Translations under genes and position numbers: made by a program
Source of the DNA: Planctomyces sp.
GTDB taxonomy: Bacteria; Planctomycetota; Planctomycetia; Planctomycetales; Planctomycetaceae
Assembly: GCA_005778225.1 (NCBI GenBank)
Contig: SXPC01000215.1
Location: forward strand, 1-46,611
DNA: 46,611 bases
Reading direction: 5' to 3'
Part shown: positions 35,853-44,935 of the stretch, piece by piece
How positions within the stretch are numbered: position 1 is the stretch's first letter
Layout: each line of letters starts with the position of its first letter
The notes under the pieces: model-generated
Database searches by the model: none
What the model saw: only the letters and a program-made list of their open reading frames with translations
Told to the model about the DNA's origin: nothing

Positions 35853-38441
35853 ATGATTCTCCGGCTCGCCGCTCGCCTTAGTCTCGCTGTCGCTACGCTG
35901 GTCACTTCAATGCTGATCTTCGGCGACGTTGCTCAAGCTGCTGACCCGCTCGATTGGCCGTACTGGCGCGGCCCGGAAATGAATGGCATTTCGCGCGAGA
36001 AGAATATTGTCGGCACGTGGGATCCTTCCGGCGACGAAGGCAGCAACCTTCTGTGGAAACGGACGGATCTGGGTACTCGCTCCACTCCGATCTATCTCAA
36101 TAACCGCATCTACCTTTTGACTCGACACAACCCTGGTACGCCACAGGAACAGGAAAAGGTTGTTTGCGTCGATGCTGACAGCGGCGATACCCTCTGGGAG
36201 AATATCTTCAACGTCTTTTTGTCGGACGTTCCTGATACCCGTGTCGCGTGGTCGTCTGTCTGCGGCGATCCAGAGACGGGCAATATTTTCGCGCTCGGCG
36301 TGTGTGGCTTGTTTCAGTGTATTGATGGCGAATCGGGAAAGACGATCTGGCAGCACTCACTCAGCGAAGAATATGGCATCCTCACGACCTATGGCGGACG
36401 TACCAATTATCCGATCATTCATGAACAACTCGTCGTGATCTCCGGCGTGAATACTGGCTGGGGCGAGAACTCTCGTCCGGCTCACCGGTTCCTCGCGTTT
36501 GATAAACGCAATGGTCAGGCCGTCTGGTACGAAGGGACGCGACCGTTTCCTGAGGACACCACTTACAGTGCCCCAGTCCTGGCCAACTTCAACGGTCAGT
36601 TGGCACTCGTTGTTGGAGCGGGCGATGGGGACGTCTACGCGTTTCAGCCACGTACTGGCAAGATTATCTGGAATTACCGCGCCTCTGCTCGCGGGATCAA
36701 TACCACGCCCGTTGTCTTCGATAATCTGGTGATCTGTGGTCACAGTGAAGAGAATGTTGATTCCACTCAAATGGGGGCGCTGTTTGCACTGGACGGAAAC
36801 AAGTCCGGCTCACTCAAGCCCGGGGAAGAAGTCTGGCGTAATAAGGAAATGTTCATCGGCAAGGTCGCACCGATCTATGTCGATGGTCGCATCTACGCCA
36901 TCGACGACTCCGCTAAGCTGCTCGTTGTCGATGCGAAAACGGGCAAGCAGATTATGAAGAAATCCCTTGGAACCATGCAGCGCAGCAGCCCGATCTACGC
37001 TGATGGCAAGATCTTTACCTGCGAAGCTAATGGTCGCTGGTATGCCATGAAGCCCACGGAAGACGGCGTCGAATTCACCCACAAACTGCGTCTGGATGGC
37101 GAAGAGTCCAACGGTTCTCCGATCATCTCTCACGGCAAGCTGATCATCCCCACCAGCGGCGCGCTCTACTGTGTCGGTCGCCCGGAAGTCCAGCCATCGG
37201 CTGACCCGATCCCTGCTCTGGCTGACGAAAAGCCGATCAGCGAGGACCGCGTTCCAGCTCAGGTTCAAATTGTTCCCGTTGAATCACTGCTCCGACCAGG
37301 GATGAAGCAGCAACTTCAGGTTCGTCTTTTCAACAAGAACGGCCAGTTCATTGACGTGGCCAAGCCGGAAGACGTCAAACTCGAACTTGATGGTCCAGGT
37401 CAGATGACTAAAGGCGGGGAAAAGCAGGATCTTCATTACTATGTCACTCCTGGTGAAGAAACAGGACACACCACTGCCATCATTAACGTCGACGTCAAAG
37501 GCCTGAAATCACTGGCCCGTGTGCGTGTTGTTCCCGAACTCAGCTGGAAATTCGACTTCGACGATCTGCAGGTTCCCGGCACCTGGATCGGTGCCCGCGT
37601 CCGACATGTCCCTCTCGATTTCGACCTGTATGAGAAGCTGAAGGATCAGGATCCCAAGGCAGGCGGTCTTTACATCTACCTGCACACCAACTTCTACAAC
37701 ACAGCCAAGCCGTCTGTGACGTTCGATGACAGCACGCCACGAGAAACGTGGACTGAGATGCTTCGCTACTTCGATCTTGATCGTGAAGGGAAGCCTAATA
37801 CCGTTGAAGAAGCCAAGGTCATCTTCGATCCTCTGCTTGAGAAACTCAAAGCAGAGAACGTCGTTGCAGACTGGACATGGGAAGAATGGTCCAAGGAAGT
37901 GGGTGGTACCAAACTGACCGGACCTAAACTGACAGTTAACCAGGGCAAGCGAGCCGAGCATGGCAATGGAGTTCTCTGCAAAATCTCCACTGTTCCCAAA
38001 GGAACACGCAGTCAGGCATGGATGGGGCAACCCGGTATCAGCAACTACACCATTCAGGCGGATGTTTACGGAGTTTCTGATGGCGTTCGTCGTCCGGATA
38101 TTGGTTTGATCGCCCAGCGTTACACCCTCGACATGATGGGCGAAGCGTTGAAGATTCAGATCCGCACCTGGCCATCGTCGGATTACCGTATCCACAAAGA
38201 TCTGCCGTTCACTTGGGAAGGCAATACCTGGTACACGATGAAGTTCAAAGCCTCTGCAGGTGAAGGAAGTAAATCCAAACTTCAAGGCAAGATCTGGAAG
38301 CGTGGCGAAGAGGAGCCAGCCGACTGGATGGTCGAAATGGAAGACGACATTCCCAACACCATCGGCAGCCCCGGTCTGTTCGGGAATGCTCAGAAGACAG
38401 AACTGTTCTACGACAATCTGACTGTGACCGCAAACGAGTAA
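35853..38441 (+). CDS. Large secreted PQQ-like beta-propeller protein
   Basis: An 862-residue exported protein. The ATG at 35853 begins a normal signal peptide (ending near AQAAD) and has GGGA six bases upstream. In-frame GTG 35838 and ATG 35841 are possible alternatives. Residues 35-450 form PQQ-like propeller repeats (WPYWRGPEMNGIS opening, DADSGDTLWE, DGESGKTIWQ and similar). The second half (about 470-860) is separate: a beta-sandwich-like region near 470-560 and a C-terminal concanavalin-like segment (about 690-860). No calcium or quinone ligands are clear, so a binding or scaffold role is likelier than catalysis. It heads a three-propeller cluster. Confidence 0.87.
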   Translation: MILRLAARLSLAVATLVTSMLIFGDVAQAADPLDWPYWRGPEMNGISREKNIVGTWDPSGDEGSNLLWKRTDLGTRSTPIYLNNRIYLLTRHNPGTPQEQEKVVCVDADSGDTLWENIFNVFLSDVPDTRVAWSSVCGDPETGNIFALGVCGLFQCIDGESGKTIWQHSLSEEYGILTTYGGRTNYPIIHEQLVVISGVNTGWGENSRPAHRFLAFDKRNGQAVWYEGTRPFPEDTTYSAPVLANFNGQLALVVGAGDGDVYAFQPRTGKIIWNYRASARGINTTPVVFDNLVICGHSEENVDSTQMGALFALDGNKSGSLKPGEEVWRNKEMFIGKVAPIYVDGRIYAIDDSAKLLVVDAKTGKQIMKKSLGTMQRSSPIYADGKIFTCEANGRWYAMKPTEDGVEFTHKLRLDGEESNGSPIISHGKLIIPTSGALYCVGRPEVQPSADPIPALADEKPISEDRVPAQVQIVPVESLLRPGMKQQLQVRLFNKNGQFIDVAKPEDVKLELDGPGQMTKGGEKQDLHYYVTPGEETGHTTAIINVDVKGLKSLARVRVVPELSWKFDFDDLQVPGTWIGARVRHVPLDFDLYEKLKDQDPKAGGLYIYLHTNFYNTAKPSVTFDDSTPRETWTEMLRYFDLDREGKPNTVEEAKVIFDPLLEKLKAENVVADWTWEEWSKEVGGTKLTGPKLTVNQGKRAEHGNGVLCKISTVPKGTRSQAWMGQPGISNYTIQADVYGVSDGVRRPDIGLIAQRYTLDMMGEALKIQIRTWPSSDYRIHKDLPFTWEGNTWYTMKFKASAGEGSKSKLQGKIWKRGEEEPADWMVEMEDDIPNTIGSPGLFGNAQKTELFYDNLTVTANE

Positions 38442-38460
38442 ATTCGTTCTGTTATCACGT

Positions 38461-38480
38461 CCTTCTCCCCTGGGAGAAGG
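38461..38480. repeat. Short hairpin repeat after the PQQ gene
   Basis: CCTTCTCCC-CT-GGGAGAAGG, a nine-bp perfect stem, 20 bases after the stop codon. It is related to the stem at 27216-27238. It may mark or end the transcript. Confidence 0.65.
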
Positions 38481-38578
38481 GTTCTTAGCTGAACCTCCCT
38501 CGCCATTTCCTCGAAAATAAACTGACACAATTCCATCAGCCAAAAATACTCGAAATGCCAGCCATTTTGGAGCCCTCT

Positions 38579-40231
38579 ATGTTTCTGCCACGCATCCTCA
38601 CATCATCCATCATCGCCCTGCAGTGCGTTGCCGTGTCGGCATTTGCAGCTGACAAATACGATCCGTCCGCCCTCGCTACCAAAGACATCACGAGCAAGAA
38701 CGTGAAGCCTGGCGACTGGCCTCAATGGGGTGGATGGAGCGGTAAGAATAATACGCCCGAGGGTAAAAACATCGCGACCGAATGGGACATCGAAGCCGGT
38801 GAGAACATCGCCTGGCAAGCCAAGCTTGGCTCTCAGTCGTATGGCAACCCTGTCATCGCCAATGGCAAGGTTTATGTCGGCACCAACAACGGAGCCGGGT
38901 ACGTCAAACGCTACCCGGAATCGGTTGACCTTGGCTGCCTGGTGTGCTTCGACGAGAAGACTGGAGAATTCCTGTGGCAGGCCTCCTCACCCAAGCTCCC
39001 GACGGGACGTGTCCACGATTGGCCGCTGATGGGAATCTGCTGCTCGGTCTACGCAGAAGGTGATCGGGTCTGGTATGTGACCAGTCGCGGCGAAGTCGCT
39101 TGCCTTGATGCCAACGGCTTTCGAGACGACAAAAATGAAGGTCCATTCGAAGCCGAGACGTTCACTGGAAAAGAAGAAGCCGACTACATCTGGGTCTATG
39201 ACATGATGGGTCAGCTCAATACGTCTCAACACAACATGTGCAGCTGTTCGATCACAGGGCATGGCGACATCATCTTCGTCTGCACTTCGAATGGTGTCGA
39301 CGAGTCTCACGCAGTCATCCCATCACCAAATGCGCCGAGCTTCATGGCGATGGACAAGAACACTGGTAAAGTCCTCTGGACTGACAACTCCCCGAGTAAC
39401 AACATTCACCACGGCCAATGGTCATCCCCAACCTACATCGAAGCCAACGGTCGTGCTCAAGTCCTCTTTGGCGGCGGCGATGGCTGGCTTTACAGTTTTG
39501 CACCTGAAGGTGATGGGAATGGAAAGCCGAAACTCTACTGGAAATGTGACTGCAATCCGAAAGACGCTGTCCTGATCCTCGGCGGTCGCGGAACTCGCAA
39601 CGACATCATTGCGACTCCTGTTTTCTATGACGGTCTGGTTTACGTCGCTGTTGGACAAGATCCTGAACACGGCGAAGGGATTGGACACCTTTGGTGTATT
39701 GATCCAAATAAAGACGGAAATGTCAGCGCTAATCTCGCCATCGGTAAGGATGGCAAAGAGATTCCTTATCGACGCATTCAGGCCGTCGATCCAGCTGCGG
39801 GCGAGAAAATCGAGCCAAATCCCAACACGGCGATTGTCTGGGCGTATGATAAGTTTGACGTCAATGGCAATGGGAAAATCGAGTTCGAAGAAACGATGCA
39901 CCGTACCATTGGGACTGTTGCCATCAAGAATGACCTCCTGTTCCTGGCGGACTTCTCAGGTCTGTTCCACTGCATCGACGCCAAGACCGGCAAGCCATAC
40001 TGGGTTTATGACATGTTCGCCGCCTCTTGGGGCTCTGCCCTGATCGTCGAAGATAAGGTCTACATCGGTGATGAAGATGGCGATATCGCGATCTTCGAAT
40101 TGAGCAAAGAGCAAAATCAAATTGGCGAAGTCAGCATGGGCAACGCGGTGTATAGCTCGCCCGTCGTCGCCAACGACACCTTGTTTATTGCCAATAAATC
40201 TGTTCTGTTCGCAATTCGTCCGAAGGAATAA
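38579..40231 (+). CDS. Secreted PQQ-like propeller protein with EF-hand loops
   Basis: A 550-residue exported protein with a signal peptide (about 1-23, ending SAFA). ATG 38579 has GGAG six bases upstream and is preferred to ATG 38555. It has PQQ-like repeats throughout (DEKTGEFLW, DKNTGKVLW, DAKTGKPYW and similar). Inside one inter-strand region, at about residues 430-441, lies a full EF-hand-type calcium loop DVNGNGKIEFEE, and DPNKDGNVS earlier is a half match. Cysteine pairs (CC, CSCS, CDC) suggest disulfide bonds or metal binding. Calcium-dependent folding in the envelope is an inference. It is the second propeller of the cluster, 137 bases after the first. Confidence 0.87.
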   Translation: MFLPRILTSSIIALQCVAVSAFAADKYDPSALATKDITSKNVKPGDWPQWGGWSGKNNTPEGKNIATEWDIEAGENIAWQAKLGSQSYGNPVIANGKVYVGTNNGAGYVKRYPESVDLGCLVCFDEKTGEFLWQASSPKLPTGRVHDWPLMGICCSVYAEGDRVWYVTSRGEVACLDANGFRDDKNEGPFEAETFTGKEEADYIWVYDMMGQLNTSQHNMCSCSITGHGDIIFVCTSNGVDESHAVIPSPNAPSFMAMDKNTGKVLWTDNSPSNNIHHGQWSSPTYIEANGRAQVLFGGGDGWLYSFAPEGDGNGKPKLYWKCDCNPKDAVLILGGRGTRNDIIATPVFYDGLVYVAVGQDPEHGEGIGHLWCIDPNKDGNVSANLAIGKDGKEIPYRRIQAVDPAAGEKIEPNPNTAIVWAYDKFDVNGNGKIEFEETMHRTIGTVAIKNDLLFLADFSGLFHCIDAKTGKPYWVYDMFAASWGSALIVEDKVYIGDEDGDIAIFELSKEQNQIGEVSMGNAVYSSPVVANDTLFIANKSVLFAIRPKE

Positions 40232-40251
40232 GATTTTCTCTGATAGGAATT

Positions 40252-40290
40252 CGTGACGTCCTCGACTTCCTTTCGAGCGGCGTCACGTTT
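40252..40290 (+). terminator. Probable terminator after the second PQQ gene
   Basis: CGTGACG/CGTCACG outer arms and CTCGA/TCGAG inner arms form an interrupted stem followed by TTT. The T run is short, so it may be a partial terminator. Confidence 0.45.
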
Positions 40291-40382
40291 CTGTTCCGGG
40301 GATGCCAGGCTCGTCCGGTTTGGTGTTACTGGTCGTCAGTTCCCGCCAACCTTTTTACTGGTGAATCGCCCGGCTGCTGACC

Positions 40383-41585
40383 ATGATAAATTCGACTGCC
40401 CACGTGATCGATACTGCAGCCATGACCGCTGCCGGGCTGTCGTCGTTTGATTATCAGCCACAGACACGAGTCATCTTCGGCCCAGGCTCGGTCTCGCAGA
40501 TCGGTTCTGTCGTAAAGAGCCTGAACGTCAGTCGTGTTCTCCTTGTGACCGACCCGGGTATTAAGAAGGCTGGCCACGAAGATAGAGTCAAAGAACTTCT
40601 GGAATCGTCCGGGTTGACCATTCATCTCTATGATCAGGTCACTCCGAATCCGACGACCGACGATGTTCATCGTGGCGTCGAATTCGCCCGCAGTTTCAAT
40701 CCCGAAGTGATCATTGCCCTTGGTGGTGGCAGCAGCATGGATGCGGGCAAGGGGATTAACTTTGTCCTCACCAGCGGCGGGCAGATGCAGGACTACAAGG
40801 GGATCGGCAAAGCCAAAGGGCCGATGCTTCCCTTCATCGCGATTCCGACAACATCCGGCACAGGCAGCGAAGCACAATCATTTGCCGTCATTGCCGACCC
40901 AAGGACGCATCTCAAGATGGCCTGTGGTGATAAACGAGCCATGGCCAAAGTTGCGATCCTCGATCCGGAACTGACCGTCACGATGCCGCAGCATGTGACG
41001 ATTGTTACGGGCATTGATGCCATCAGTCACGCGGTCGAGACCTATGTGACGACGAAGCGGAATCCACTGTCGCAGATGTTTAGCCGGACAGCCTGGCGGA
41101 TGCTGGTCGCAAGCTTCCCCAGGGTTCTGACGAATCCCGCTGACGTTGATGCACGTGGGCAGATGCTTCTGGGGGCTCACTTTGCAGGCCTTGCCATTGA
41201 GAACAGTATGCTCGGCGCGACCCACGCCGCGGCGAATCCGCTGTCTGCCCATTACGACATGGCTCACGGCATCGCGATCGGGTTGATGCTGCCGTATGTC
41301 GTCCGTCATAACCAGTCGGCTGCGTCATCACTTTATGCTGAACTCGCCTGTGATGCTGGTCTGTGCGAAATCTGTGATCCAGCTGCTTCGGAAAAACTGG
41401 CGTCGTTTCTCCAGTCACTGGCTCAACAGGCTGGTTTACCAACGACGCTTCGATCTGCCAACGTAGACTTTTCCCTTCTCGGGCAGCTCGCCAGCGAAGC
41501 CTCCGAGCAATGGACTGGTACTTTCAATCCACGTCCCATGACGGTCGACGATTTCCAGTCACTCTATGCCTCCGCGATGGGCTGA
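40383..41585 (+). CDS. Iron-containing alcohol dehydrogenase
   Basis: A 400-residue cytoplasmic group III alcohol dehydrogenase that uses NAD(P)H. The nucleotide-binding motif is GGGSSMDAGK (114-123), and the metal ligands Asp212, His216, His281 and His295 keep the spacing seen in FucO-type enzymes. The substrate is unknown: an aldehyde or alcohol of the sugar or short-chain kind is usual. The first 20 residues are variable and Met14 is an alternative start. No clear ribosome site separates them. It sits between two secreted propeller genes, 20 bases before the third, so it shares a transcript with that one. Confidence 0.93.
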   Translation: MINSTAHVIDTAAMTAAGLSSFDYQPQTRVIFGPGSVSQIGSVVKSLNVSRVLLVTDPGIKKAGHEDRVKELLESSGLTIHLYDQVTPNPTTDDVHRGVEFARSFNPEVIIALGGGSSMDAGKGINFVLTSGGQMQDYKGIGKAKGPMLPFIAIPTTSGTGSEAQSFAVIADPRTHLKMACGDKRAMAKVAILDPELTVTMPQHVTIVTGIDAISHAVETYVTTKRNPLSQMFSRTAWRMLVASFPRVLTNPADVDARGQMLLGAHFAGLAIENSMLGATHAAANPLSAHYDMAHGIAIGLMLPYVVRHNQSAASSLYAELACDAGLCEICDPAASEKLASFLQSLAQQAGLPTTLRSANVDFSLLGQLASEASEQWTGTFNPRPMTVDDFQSLYASAMG

Positions 41586-41605
41586 CGAAGACAAGGAGAC
41601 GCGAC

Positions 41606-42808
41606 ATGAGTGACATTCGATTCAACCTGCCTTCTTGGTTCATTGCTATCGTCGCAATCATTACGATTGCCATGGCTGTCCGAGTTTCTGCTGATGAGCC
41701 CGCCAAGGCTGCGGATTCCTGGCCTTCATTCCGCAATAACCCTCAGCTGACAGGTGTCGCCTCCACGAAGCTAGCCACAAAGCTGACGCTTAAGTGGAAG
41801 CTTGCAACCAAAGACGGCGTCCCGGCGACCGCTGCTATCGTTGATGGTCACGCATATATTCCGGTCCTTGATGGCGAAGTCTGGTGCATCGACATCGCGA
41901 CCGGCAAGAAGGTCTGGACCTATCAGTCCCGCTCCGAAGTCCCGACGAACGGTTTCCTCCCCGGCTTTAAGTCTTCTCCACTCGTGACGAAGTCTGTCAT
42001 TGTCGTCGGCGACGAAGAAGGCTTGATCCACGGCATCGATCGCGATAAGGGAACCCGGGTCTGGACCTTTGAAACGGGTGGCGAAATTGTCAGCTCGCCG
42101 ACGCTCGCTCCTGCCAAGCCCGACCAGTCGCCGCGCATCGTCATCGGCTCCTACGATAACATCCTCTACTGTCTCGAACTCGCCACCGGCAAGAAAGTCT
42201 GGGAGTTCGCTTCCGAAGGCTACGTCAACTGTACCCCAGCGATCGCCGGTGATCTGACGTTCGTGGCAGGCTGTGATGAAGACTTCCGCGTTATTGATCT
42301 GAACAACGGCGAGCAGAAGAACATTCTCGCTCTCAAGTCGTATCTCATTGGTTCCCCCGCTGTTATCGACGAGACTGTTTACATCGGCACTTACGCAGGG
42401 GAACTGATCTCCCTCAACTGGAAGACCCTTGAACGCAACTGGACCTACAAACTCGACGAGTCCCGGCCGTACGAGATTCACTCCTCAGCCGCTGCGACTG
42501 ATCAGTACATTCTCATCGGCGGCCAGGACAAAAAGCTGCACTGCGTCGACCGCGCGACCGGCAAGCAAGTCTGGACGCTGGCGACCAAAGGACACGTTGA
42601 TTCGTCCCCGGTCGTCGTCGACAATCGGGTTTTTGTCGGCAGTAAGGATGGCAGCCTGTACGAAGTCGACCTTCCCACCGGCAAGGTTCTCTCGAAGAAT
42701 TTCATCGGCCGCAACACCACCGCCTCGCCTGCCATCGCAGAAGGTGTTCTGATCATCGGCTCCGCGAATGCTGCTGGTGAAATCCACTGTTACGGAGAAG
42801 CGAAATGA
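41606..42808 (+). CDS. Small secreted PQQ-like propeller protein
   Basis: A 400-residue exported protein with a signal peptide (about 1-29, ending near VSADE). Six to seven propeller blades are visible (DIATGKKVW, DRDKGTRVWTF, ELATGKKVWEF, DRATGKQVWTL, DLPTGKVLS), enough for a whole propeller. No PQQ, calcium or catalytic residues were recognised. ATG 41606 has AGGAG seven bases upstream. The frame stays open before it but overlaps the dehydrogenase. Its stop overlaps the start of the antitoxin-like gene (ATGA), so those two are translationally coupled. Confidence 0.88.
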   Translation: MSDIRFNLPSWFIAIVAIITIAMAVRVSADEPAKAADSWPSFRNNPQLTGVASTKLATKLTLKWKLATKDGVPATAAIVDGHAYIPVLDGEVWCIDIATGKKVWTYQSRSEVPTNGFLPGFKSSPLVTKSVIVVGDEEGLIHGIDRDKGTRVWTFETGGEIVSSPTLAPAKPDQSPRIVIGSYDNILYCLELATGKKVWEFASEGYVNCTPAIAGDLTFVAGCDEDFRVIDLNNGEQKNILALKSYLIGSPAVIDETVYIGTYAGELISLNWKTLERNWTYKLDESRPYEIHSSAAATDQYILIGGQDKKLHCVDRATGKQVWTLATKGHVDSSPVVVDNRVFVGSKDGSLYEVDLPTGKVLSKNFIGRNTTASPAIAEGVLIIGSANAAGEIHCYGEAK

Positions 42809-43068
42809 CTGCTACAGAACATCTCCAATTAGAAGCAGAAAAGTTTTCAAAATTCGTCGCTGGATTGATTGCTAAGAATCCGAAACTGACAACCACCTTC
42901 GACGAAGCCGTTCGATTGTTTCACGAATACGAAGAACGTATGGAACGCCTGCGAGAAGAATTGCGGCCGGCCTACGAAGCATGTCAGCGAGGAGAAGGCA
43001 CTCCTCTGAACATGGAGGAGATTCTCGGCGAAGTCCTGGAGGAAATGAAAGCAAAGGGGATTCACTAG
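42805..43068 (+). CDS. Antitoxin-like protein of a ParD/ParE-like pair
   Basis: An 87-residue acidic helical protein with no signal peptide. The C-terminal half (LRPAYEACQRGEGTPLNMEE) resembles ParD-type antitoxins, which neutralise a gyrase-poisoning ParE toxin. The N-terminal part would be the DNA-binding or dimer section. The ATG overlaps the upstream PQQ gene stop (ATGA) and the toxin gene starts on the base after its stop, the usual toxin-antitoxin order. The call rests on the toxin-like neighbour as much as on this sequence. Confidence 0.7.
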   Translation: MTATEHLQLEAEKFSKFVAGLIAKNPKLTTTFDEAVRLFHEYEERMERLREELRPAYEACQRGEGTPLNMEEILGEVLEEMKAKGIH

Positions 43069-43370
43069 ATGGCCAACGTCATCAAGTCCCCGCAAGCAGG
43101 ATACGATCTCAAAAACATCCTCCGTTACATTGGAGATCAGTCTGGTTCACCATCGATTGTCGCGAAGTTTTCCAGGGAGCTTGATAACAAACTCGAACAG
43201 TACTCACGACAACCTCAGATGGGGACGATCTACCACCAATTTTTCAAGAGATTCGTTACTTCACGTTCAAAAGCCAGTATGTCATCTTCTATCAGGAAAT
43301 CCCGAACGGTATTGAAATTATCCGCGTCCTCCACGGTGCCCGTGATATTGACCTGACCGATCTCCTTTAG
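43069..43370 (+). pseudogene. ParE/RelE-type toxin gene with a one-base frameshift
   Basis: The frame starting at 43069 encodes a typical ParE N-terminus (SPQAGYDLKNILRYIGDQ) up to about residue 57. From 43245 the family C-terminus continues in the -1 frame: EIRYFTFKSQYVIFYQ, then NGIEIIRVLHGARDID and a stop at 43368-43370. The switch falls at a run of five T (43240-43244). One lost T would explain it. As read, the product ends in an unrelated tail at 43356, so the toxin is likely inactive. A sequencing error is possible. The T run is not a good slippery site for programmed -1 shifting, because the P-site codon would mispair. Confidence 0.82.
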
Positions 43371-43457
43371 AAATCCTCACCTGCGTTGTCCGCCTCTGCG
43401 TGGTCACGTGAATTCCAGACCACCAGACACACAAACGTCAAAGAGGGACCTCAGCCC

Positions 43458-44798
43458 ATGCCCATCGAACTCCCCACCACCACAGCAGAACCCAAAAAGA
43501 CCGAATCCAAAACGGAAGTCGGTTCCTACTTTGTTTCCAATTATCCGCCGTTCTCCCAGTGGACCAAGGACGAAGTCCCCAAGGCGCATCAGGCGCTCGA
43601 ATCTGAACCGGACCGCAGAGTTCCGTTCGGCCTTTACCTGCATATTCCCTTCTGCCGGAAACGCTGCAAGTTTTGTTACTTTCGTGTCTATACCCAGCAG
43701 AACGCCAAGACGATCGACCGCTATGTCGAAGCCCTCGACCGCGAAGTCACAATGCTCGCCGAGATGCCTGGCGTGAAGGGACGCACGGTCGACTTCGCCT
43801 ACTTCGGCGGCGGCACGCCGTCTTACCTATCCAGCAAACAACTCCTCAAACTGCGTGACCGCCTCAGTCAGTCGGTCTCATGGGAAACGGCGAAGGAAGT
43901 CACCTTCGAGTGTGAGCCCGGGACGCTGAATATGGAGAAGGTGAAGACCCTCAAAGAAATCGGTATCACCCGCGTCTCGCTGGGCGTTGAGAATTTCAAC
44001 GACACCATTCTTGAGGTCAACGGCAGAGCTCACCTGTCTCCCGAAATCGAGCGAGCCTACGGGTGGTTGCAGGATGTTGGTTTCCCTCAGGTCAATATCG
44101 ACCTCATCGCCGGGATGATTGGCGAGACAGACGAGAACTGGCATCAATGTCTGGAAAAAGCCATCTCGATGAAGCCTCAGAACATCACGATCTACCAGAT
44201 GGAACTCCCGTTCAACACGCTCATCTCCAAGGAGATGAAAGAGCAGGGGATCGACAGTCCGATCGCAGACTGGCCGACCAAACGCCGATGGGTCAGTGAG
44301 GCAATTGATAAGCTTTCCGCTGCCGGTTATCACATCTCCTCCGGCAACGAGATGGTTCTTGATGCTGTTAAAGACCGCTTCGTCTACCGAGATAACCTCT
44401 TCCGCGGCAGCGATATTCTCCCGGTAGGTGTCTCCTCCTTCGGGCACTTCCAGGGAGTCCATTACCAGAACCTCGATCAACTTGAAGACTACCTGACCAC
44501 CATCGAATCCGGCCAACTCGCCATCAATCGCGCCATGGTCCCGACGCCGCATCAGAAGCTCATCCGCGAGTTCATCCTCCAGATGAAAGAAGGAACCGTC
44601 GACCTGTCCGCCATCGACCAGAAGTTTGGCGTCACTACTTCGGAGGAGTTCGCGACCCCTCTGGCCAACCAGAAAAAAGCCGGCTATCTTGACTATGATG
44701 CCAATCGCATCAACCTGACCCGCAAAGGCCTCCTGCAGGTCGATTCCCTCCTCACCGAGTACTTCGAACCCCAACACCGCAGTGTGCGATACACATAG
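43458..44798 (+). CDS. Radical SAM protein of the coproporphyrinogen oxidase-like (HemN/HemW) group
   Basis: A 446-residue cytoplasmic protein. The cluster motif is [14 protein letters not shown] with Cys66, Cys70 and Cys73 (Cx3Cx2C). The fourth cysteine of true HemN is absent, so it is closer to HemW or other family members. Family signs include [17 protein letters not shown] and IAGMIGET. Whether it oxidises coproporphyrinogen, inserts heme or has another role is unknown. ATG 43458 is about nine bases after GAGGGA. The frame is open further upstream but has no family match. It runs on toward the chorismate-lyase-like gene, 137 bases away. Confidence 0.9.
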   Translation: MPIELPTTTAEPKKTESKTEVGSYFVSNYPPFSQWTKDEVPKAHQALESEPDRRVPFGLYLHIPFCRKRCKFCYFRVYTQQNAKTIDRYVEALDREVTMLAEMPGVKGRTVDFAYFGGGTPSYLSSKQLLKLRDRLSQSVSWETAKEVTFECEPGTLNMEKVKTLKEIGITRVSLGVENFNDTILEVNGRAHLSPEIERAYGWLQDVGFPQVNIDLIAGMIGETDENWHQCLEKAISMKPQNITIYQMELPFNTLISKEMKEQGIDSPIADWPTKRRWVSEAIDKLSAAGYHISSGNEMVLDAVKDRFVYRDNLFRGSDILPVGVSSFGHFQGVHYQNLDQLEDYLTTIESGQLAINRAMVPTPHQKLIREFILQMKEGTVDLSAIDQKFGVTTSEEFATPLANQKKAGYLDYDANRINLTRKGLLQVDSLLTEYFEPQHRSVRYT

Positions 44799-44934
44799 AC
44801 GCTAGGTGTTAGTCACTAGGCGCTAGGATGACTCGAATTCCTGCGTCGCACACAATCCAAGCCTCATGTTTTTCCGATCTCAGCCATATCCCGCCTCGCC
44901 ATGTATTTCCTAACGCCTACTACCTAACGCCTAC
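44797..44934. repeat. Imperfect inverted repeat in the leader of the 44936 gene
   Basis: The left arm (GCTAGGTGTTAG, then CTAGGCGCTAGG) and the right arm (CCTAACGCCTAC, TACCTAACGCCTACC) are mostly complementary over about 27 bases. They enclose some 80 bases and end against the ATG at 44936. Each arm is a short direct repeat of a GCTAGG-like unit. Confidence 0.75.
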
Positions 44935-44935
44935 C

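Noticed and set aside
37509..38543. Minus-strand frame of 344 codons
   Set aside because: It is antisense to the 3' half of the large PQQ gene and overlaps the hairpin repeat.
43236..43250. Programmed -1 frameshift in the parE-like gene
   Set aside because: The T run does not make a standard slippery heptamer in the reading frame. The P-site codon would mispair after the slip, so mutation or sequencing error is likelier.
43878..44777. Minus-strand frame of 299 codons
   Set aside because: It is antisense to the radical SAM gene, which has the complete cluster motif.
9975..44934. CRISPR array
   Set aside because: The repeats are single inverted elements of different sequence, not evenly spaced direct repeats with unique spacers.
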